The notes beneath the pieces are model-generated. The model saw only the letters and a program-made list of their open reading frames with translations. It did no database searches and had not been told where the DNA came from. The translations under genes and the position numbers were made by a program. DNA of 7,783 nt, taken from NCBI GenBank assembly GCA_027083015.1, contig JALWQS010000035.1:1-7783 (forward strand), written 5' to 3'. Positions 5,719 to 7,783 of the stretch are shown one piece after another (within the stretch, counting starts at the first letter, position 1; the number at the start of each line of letters is the position of its first letter). This stretch comes from Candidatus Woesearchaeota archaeon (lineage in GTDB: Archaea; Nanobdellota; Nanobdellia; Woesearchaeales; UBA11576).

Positions 5719-6195
5719 TCAGGACTGTTCGTCTTTCTGGAAGTTCCATATCTTGTCTCCAACGTGGTGTAAAGATAAGATCATCTTTCCTGCTTCCATC
5801 TCTTCCATCTCTTCCTTGGAGAACAGGCTTTCCCCTACTGCTAATGGTTTATCATGGGTTTCATCTACTATTGATACGATGTCTCCTTCCTTAACTTTAG
5901 GATCAACACCGACTATTCCAGGTCGCATTATGTCCGCTCCTTTAGCTACGAAAGGTACTGCTCCCATATTTACAGCTACTTTTGGAAGAAAGTTCTGTTT
6001 CAGTAACAGGTGTAATGTTGGTATAAGTTTATCTTCTTTGTAGAAGAATAGCATAAGACCATCGCAGATGATATAACTGTCTTCTAATAGTGCTACATTG
6101 TTTGACTTGTCGAAGAATTTTTCTATCCCGTATAGTTCCGCTATCTCTTTGTTTAGGTCTTTTACGTCTTTTTTGCTCAGTGTTACTTGTTTCAT
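5719..6195 (-). CDS. MCT-1/Tma20-like PUA domain translation protein
   Basis: The 158-residue product matches the MCTS1/Tma20 family. Residues 1-72 form the N-terminal pre-PUA domain (LNKEIAELYG, then YIICDGLMLFFYKEDKLIPTLH). Residues 73-151 form the PUA domain: VAVNMGAVPFVAKGADIMRPGIVGVD, DIVSIVDE, KPLAVGESLFS and the closing HHVGDKIWNF, which lines up with the end of human MCTS1. The eukaryotic protein works with DENR on the small ribosomal subunit in unconventional initiation and recycling; the archaeal one probably binds tRNA or the small subunit. Length is slightly below that of MCTS1 and the domain is intact. AGGT precedes the ATG by seven bases. It is 81 bp downstream of the DUF371-HAD gene and 110 bp upstream of the 435-residue gene, so operon membership is open. 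No catalytic residues are expected. Confidence 0.88.
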   Translation of the reverse strand: MKQVTLSKKDVKDLNKEIAELYGIEKFFDKSNNVALLEDSYIICDGLMLFFYKEDKLIPTLHLLLKQNFLPKVAVNMGAVPFVAKGADIMRPGIVGVDPKVKEGDIVSIVDETHDKPLAVGESLFSKEEMEEMEAGKMILSLHHVGDKIWNFQKDEQS

Positions 6196-6240
6196 GTGCT
6201 TACCTGATATTATGGTTTCGTGGGTTTTAGATTTGTGATG

Positions 6241-6280
6241 CTGATAGCTTTGAATATCTGCTCACGACAGCTTTTATCAG
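6241..6280 (-). terminator. Bulged inverted repeat at the 3' end of the DUF371-HAD gene
   Basis: CTGATAGCT (6241-6249) pairs with AGC-TTT-TATCAG (6269-6280) with a three-base bulge, and the stop codon of the HAD gene lies inside the second arm. It could be a 3'-end or processing hairpin between this gene and the PUA gene. Support is the pairing alone. Confidence 0.3.
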
Positions 6281-7401
6281 TAATGGTCTTTTATTAGTTT
6301 TTCTAGTTCTAAGATGTTTCTGATCTCATGATCCACATAATGCGGAGTTTCTGTATATTGTTTGGCTCTCCATCCCTGTTTGATCCATACCGTTATCATT
6401 CCCAGTTTTTTTCCCAGTTCAAGGTCTTTTTTTGGCTGGTCTCCTACCATGATACACTCTTCGGGTTTTACTTTCAGTTTTTTCAGTATCTTCTCGTACA
6501 TCTTTCTGCTTGGTTTGTTCTGACCTACATGGTTTCCTGTTATTATGACATCAAAATACTCTTCTGCTCCCAATTTTTTCATACGCTCTTGTTTTATCCC
6601 GTTTTTTCCGTCACAATCGGTATAGATTGCCAGTTTTCTGCTCTTTTTGAGTCTTTTTAGCATAGCTTTTGTTCCTGGAAAGAATCTTGCGTGTTTCATC
6701 ATCTCTTCCCAATAGATCTTTACATACCGATTTATCTCTTCTTTCGTGACTTTTATTCCTGTGCGTCGGAAAAATTCCTTGAACCAGATTCTTCTATCAT
6801 AGTATTCTGGTGTTTTTCCTGTCCCTTTCTCTATGTATTCCTTGTCTACGTCATACAGTATCTTCAGTGCTGTCGGCGGGTATATGGAATATCTTTTAAG
6901 AAATTCTTCTGCTAATCTGTTGTTTGCGTGCCATATCGGTTCGTTTGATTTGGCGACCGTCTCGTCAAAATCGAATATGATTGCTTTGATCATTGGTTCC
7001 AGGGTAATTGTCAATTTTTGTCCTGGATATTCCAGTTTTTGTATTAGTTTTCTGTTGAGCATCTTTGATGATTTACTGGCGTGTATACCTAATGTTCTTT
7101 CTGACAGAAAATCTCCAAGTCTCAACACAATCTCGTTTTTATCCGTGAAGTGTTTGTTACCTGTGAATGTTATCTCTTCTTCCACCCCATCTGCTTCCAG
7201 TTTCATCTTTAGCTGATTGTATTTTTTCAGAAGTTTTCTGATCTTGCTCAGGTCATAAGTCGCATTCACGCCTATTATACAATCCCCTTTCTTTGAGACT
7301 TCTTTATCTTTTGTCAGTTCCAGGGTGTTCCGATGGTTTGCGGATATGTTTTCATGACCTTCTGCTGTAAATGTATATCTCATTCTTGGTCCTTGTTTCA
7401 T
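6277..7401 (-). CDS. DUF371-HAD hydrolase fusion protein
   Basis: A 374-residue two-domain protein. Residues 7-136 match the archaeal DUF371 family: FTAEGHENISANHRNTLELT, then KKGDCIIGV at 37-45 and HASKSSKMLNRKLI near 107-120. Its function is not known to me. Residues 137-374 are a haloacid dehalogenase-type phosphatase with motif I DFDET (Asp144 nucleophile, Asp146 acid/base), a helical cap at about 150-235, motif II Thr261 in IYTDCD, Lys296 in NKPS, and motif IV VGDQPKKD (Asp321, Asp326). All catalytic residues are present; the substrate is unknown. The start at 7401 follows from a TATA box 26 nt upstream, giving a leaderless transcript. ATG 7383, with GGA nine bases upstream, is an alternative. 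The frame is open back to 7515, but that part overlaps the promoter and does not look like DUF371. Met137 (6993) could start the HAD part alone. Confidence 0.85.
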   Translation of the reverse strand: MKQGPRMRYTFTAEGHENISANHRNTLELTKDKEVSKKGDCIIGVNATYDLSKIRKLLKKYNQLKMKLEADGVEEEITFTGNKHFTDKNEIVLRLGDFLSERTLGIHASKSSKMLNRKLIQKLEYPGQKLTITLEPMIKAIIFDFDETVAKSNEPIWHANNRLAEEFLKRYSIYPPTALKILYDVDKEYIEKGTGKTPEYYDRRIWFKEFFRRTGIKVTKEEINRYVKIYWEEMMKHARFFPGTKAMLKRLKKSRKLAIYTDCDGKNGIKQERMKKLGAEEYFDVIITGNHVGQNKPSRKMYEKILKKLKVKPEECIMVGDQPKKDLELGKKLGMITVWIKQGWRAKQYTETPHYVDHEIRNILELEKLIKDHY

Positions 7402-7423
7402 AAGACAACTATTAAACCTGTTC

Positions 7424-7431
7424 TTTTTAAA
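7424..7431 (-). promoter_or_regulatory. TATA box for the DUF371-HAD gene
   Basis: The minus strand reads TTTAAAAA, centred about 26 nt before the ATG at 7401. This spacing puts the transcription start on or next to the start codon and argues for a leaderless mRNA beginning at 7401. Confidence 0.55.
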
Positions 7432-7520
7432 CATTATTGCGCTTCCTGATAGGATAGAAGATGACTGCCATACACGAATTGAGAAAAAATAAGCCTCTTT
7501 TTTGATTAAATACAAAAAAA

Positions 7521-7529
7521 TATATAAAT
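7521..7529 (+). promoter_or_regulatory. TATA box for the Lrp/AsnC gene
   Basis: TATATAAAT is a near-ideal archaeal TATA box, centred about 26 nt before the ATG at 7551. That predicts a leaderless transcript. It faces the DUF371-HAD promoter across a 149-bp shared region, where an Lrp-family protein could act on itself or on both genes. Confidence 0.7.
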
Positions 7530-7550
7530 ACTAAAGAATATAGTAAAAAC

Positions 7551-7783
7551 ATGGCTACTAAAAAAAACCTGAAGGAACATGACCGAACTAAAGCTGATTC
7601 TGATGATAACAACAGGAATGCTTTTGTCTCTATAAAGCTTGATAATAAGGATCGTGAGATTCTCCGTATGCTGAACGAGAACGCACGTCTTACTTCTAAA
7701 GCTATCGGTCACGCCACTAACATCTCCAGGGAAGTTGCTGATTATCGTATCAAACGGCTTATGAAAAATGGTCTCATCTCTGG
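7551..7783 (+). CDS. Lrp/AsnC family transcriptional regulator (5' part, runs off the window)
   Basis: Only the first 77 codons are present; no stop is reached. After a charged, probably disordered 28-residue lead (Asp, Asn, Lys rich), residues 30-78 form the family's N-terminal winged helix-turn-helix: LDNKDREILRMLNENARLTSKAIG followed by recognition-helix sequence NISREVADYRIKRL and GLIS at the start of the wing. The opening LD..D..IL..L..NAR pattern is diagnostic for Lrp/AsnC. The missing part should hold the RAM/ACT ligand-binding domain that binds amino acids and forms oligomers; it cannot be checked here. The ATG at 7551 lies about 26 nt after an excellent TATA box, so leaderless translation is likely. 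Target genes are unknown; self-regulation is usual for the family. Confidence 0.85.
   Translation, partial: MATKKNLKEHDRTKADSDDNNRNAFVSIKLDNKDREILRMLNENARLTSKAIGHATNISREVADYRIKRLMKNGLIS

Noticed and set aside
7402..7515. N-terminal extension of the DUF371-HAD frame back to 7515
   Set aside because: It overlaps the TATA box of the gene and lacks DUF371 similarity.
7427..7712. Two minus-strand ORFs over the Lrp promoter and coding start
   Set aside because: They are antisense to a clear Lrp/AsnC helix-turn-helix and its TATA box, and have AT-driven hydrophobic sequence.

Overview
The window looks like part of an archaeal chromosome, low in G+C. The evidence is the gene content: a Trm1-type tRNA guanine-26 dimethyltransferase, an MCT-1/Tma20-like PUA protein, a stand-alone Nip7/RsmF-C-like PUA protein, a DUF371 domain and the start of an Lrp/AsnC regulator. 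Promoters have archaeal TATA boxes about 26 nt before the start or just before a short leader, and 3' ends are T-rich tracts. The lipoprotein style and the small, diverged genes would suit a DPANN lineage (Woesearchaeota-like), but that placement is a guess.

Layout. Positions 1-156 hold two related, strongly folding elements whose outer stems show a compensatory base change; their cores resemble the terminal hairpins of IS200/IS605 elements. Positions 157-540 are AT-rich and noncoding, with a run of three TATA-like blocks, two of them sharing a direct repeat, ahead of a coiled-coil gene (541-1128, +). That gene converges on trm1 (1172-2233, -). A divergent promoter region (2234-2443) separates trm1 from a lipoprotein (2444-3235, +) and a Nip7/RsmF-C-like PUA protein (3274-3771, +). 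These converge on a minus-strand block. Reading in its direction of transcription, this block holds a DUF371-HAD fusion (7401-6277), an MCT-1-like PUA protein (6195-5719), a 435-residue protein with a RelA/SpoT-like C-terminal motif and a Cys-rich N-terminal part (5608-4301), and a 168-residue CheD-like protein lacking cysteine (4319-3813). The last two overlap by 19 bp. A divergent Lrp/AsnC gene (7551-) runs off the right edge.

How they fit. Trm1, the Nip7-like protein and the MCT-1-like protein all act on tRNA or ribosomes, so the window is enriched in translation-related RNA-binding functions. The overlapping RelA/SpoT-like and CheD-like pair is the most unusual part and may act as a unit, possibly in alarmone-type nucleotide signalling or as a toxin-antitoxin-like pair. 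That is a hypothesis from weak motif similarity only.
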